A stretch of DNA of 21,210 nucleotides, from assembly GCA_040006675.1 (NCBI GenBank), contig JBDTWM010000042.1, positions 1 through 21,210 on the forward strand. Reading direction: 5' to 3'. Of this stretch, positions 21,177 through 21,210 are shown in pieces. Source of the stretch: Austwickia sp040006675. GTDB lineage: Bacteria; Actinomycetota; Actinomycetes; Actinomycetales; Dermatophilaceae. Below the pieces are notes generated by a model. That model was not told the origin of the DNA, ran no database searches, and was given only the letters and a program-made list of their open reading frames with translations. Made by a program: the position numbers and the translations under genes. Each line of letters starts with the position of its first letter. The stretch's first letter is position 1.

Positions 21177-21210
21177 ATGACTCTGCGCCTGTTCCACAAC
21201 CCCCGCTGCT
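21177..21210 (+). CDS. ArsC/Spx-family (arsenate reductase-like) protein, truncated by the window end
   Basis: Only eleven codons are inside the window: MTLRLFHNPRC. The HNPRC phrase right at the N terminus is the active-site start of thioredoxin-fold ArsC-family proteins (arsenate reductase glutaredoxin type, Spx, YffB), where the cysteine attacks the substrate. AGGA lies at 21166-21169 before the ATG, and TACCGT (21159-21164) may be its -10 box. Too little is visible to tell arsenate reductase from other members. Confidence 0.65.
   Translation, partial: MTLRLFHNPRC

Overview
The window is about 21.2 kb of very GC-rich DNA with GTG and TTG starts, short gaps, mixed strands and several start codons placed 6-7 bases after a TANNNT box, the usual look of leaderless actinobacterial mRNAs. 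The gene families (mycothiol-type DinB proteins, a deazaflavin-dependent nitroreductase-like protein, a sigma factor/Ogt pair, a long DHA2 exporter) also fit an actinomycete; I cannot name the genus. I see no rRNA, tRNA, CRISPR array, insertion sequence or phage gene. It reads as ordinary chromosome made of many small transcription units.

Layout. 0.1-5.3 kb: dienelactone hydrolase-like enzyme, a gamma-glutamylcyclotransferase-fold protein facing it, a DinB/mycothiol-type protein, a RecQ helicase with an actinobacterial-type C-terminal extension, a deazaflavin-dependent oxidoreductase and a SixA-like histidine phosphatase. 5.4-8.7 kb: a MarR regulator and a 14-TM DHA2 drug exporter that overlap by GTGA, with a palindrome inside their promoter, divergent from an unrecognised 157-aa protein. 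8.7-11.0 kb: a sigma factor and Ogt that overlap by ATGA, a repeat-dense intergenic segment (tandem decamers, a spaced inverted repeat, a 22-bp hairpin) and a PRC-barrel protein with a long hydrophilic tail. 11.2-14.1 kb: two related HSL-type alpha/beta hydrolases flanking a CsoR-family regulator that has the two cysteines but not the histidine of copper sensors (CstR-like). 14.2-16.5 kb: a BKACE-type beta-keto acid cleavage enzyme followed by a PLP enzyme of the threonine/tryptophan-synthase fold, probably one operon. 16.5-17.8 kb: an Rrf2 regulator with three cysteines (NsrR-like) and the di-iron Fe-S repair protein RIC. 17.9-21.2 kb: a second MarR regulator, a short E. coli-type UDP-glucose dehydrogenase, a hemerythrin-like protein whose promoter holds a CsoR/CstR-like operator, an EamA transporter and the first codons of an ArsC-like protein.

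Themes. Stress and redox defence recurs: NsrR-like/RIC (nitrosative damage), CstR-like/hemerythrin (sulfide, persulfide or metal stress), sigma factor/Ogt (DNA alkylation) and MarR/exporter (toxic compounds). The points most worth following are the possible in-trans link between the CstR-like regulator and the hemerythrin gene, the BKACE/PLP-enzyme pair of unknown substrate, the structured 190-bp segment upstream of the sigma factor, and the small soluble module at the end of the exporter.
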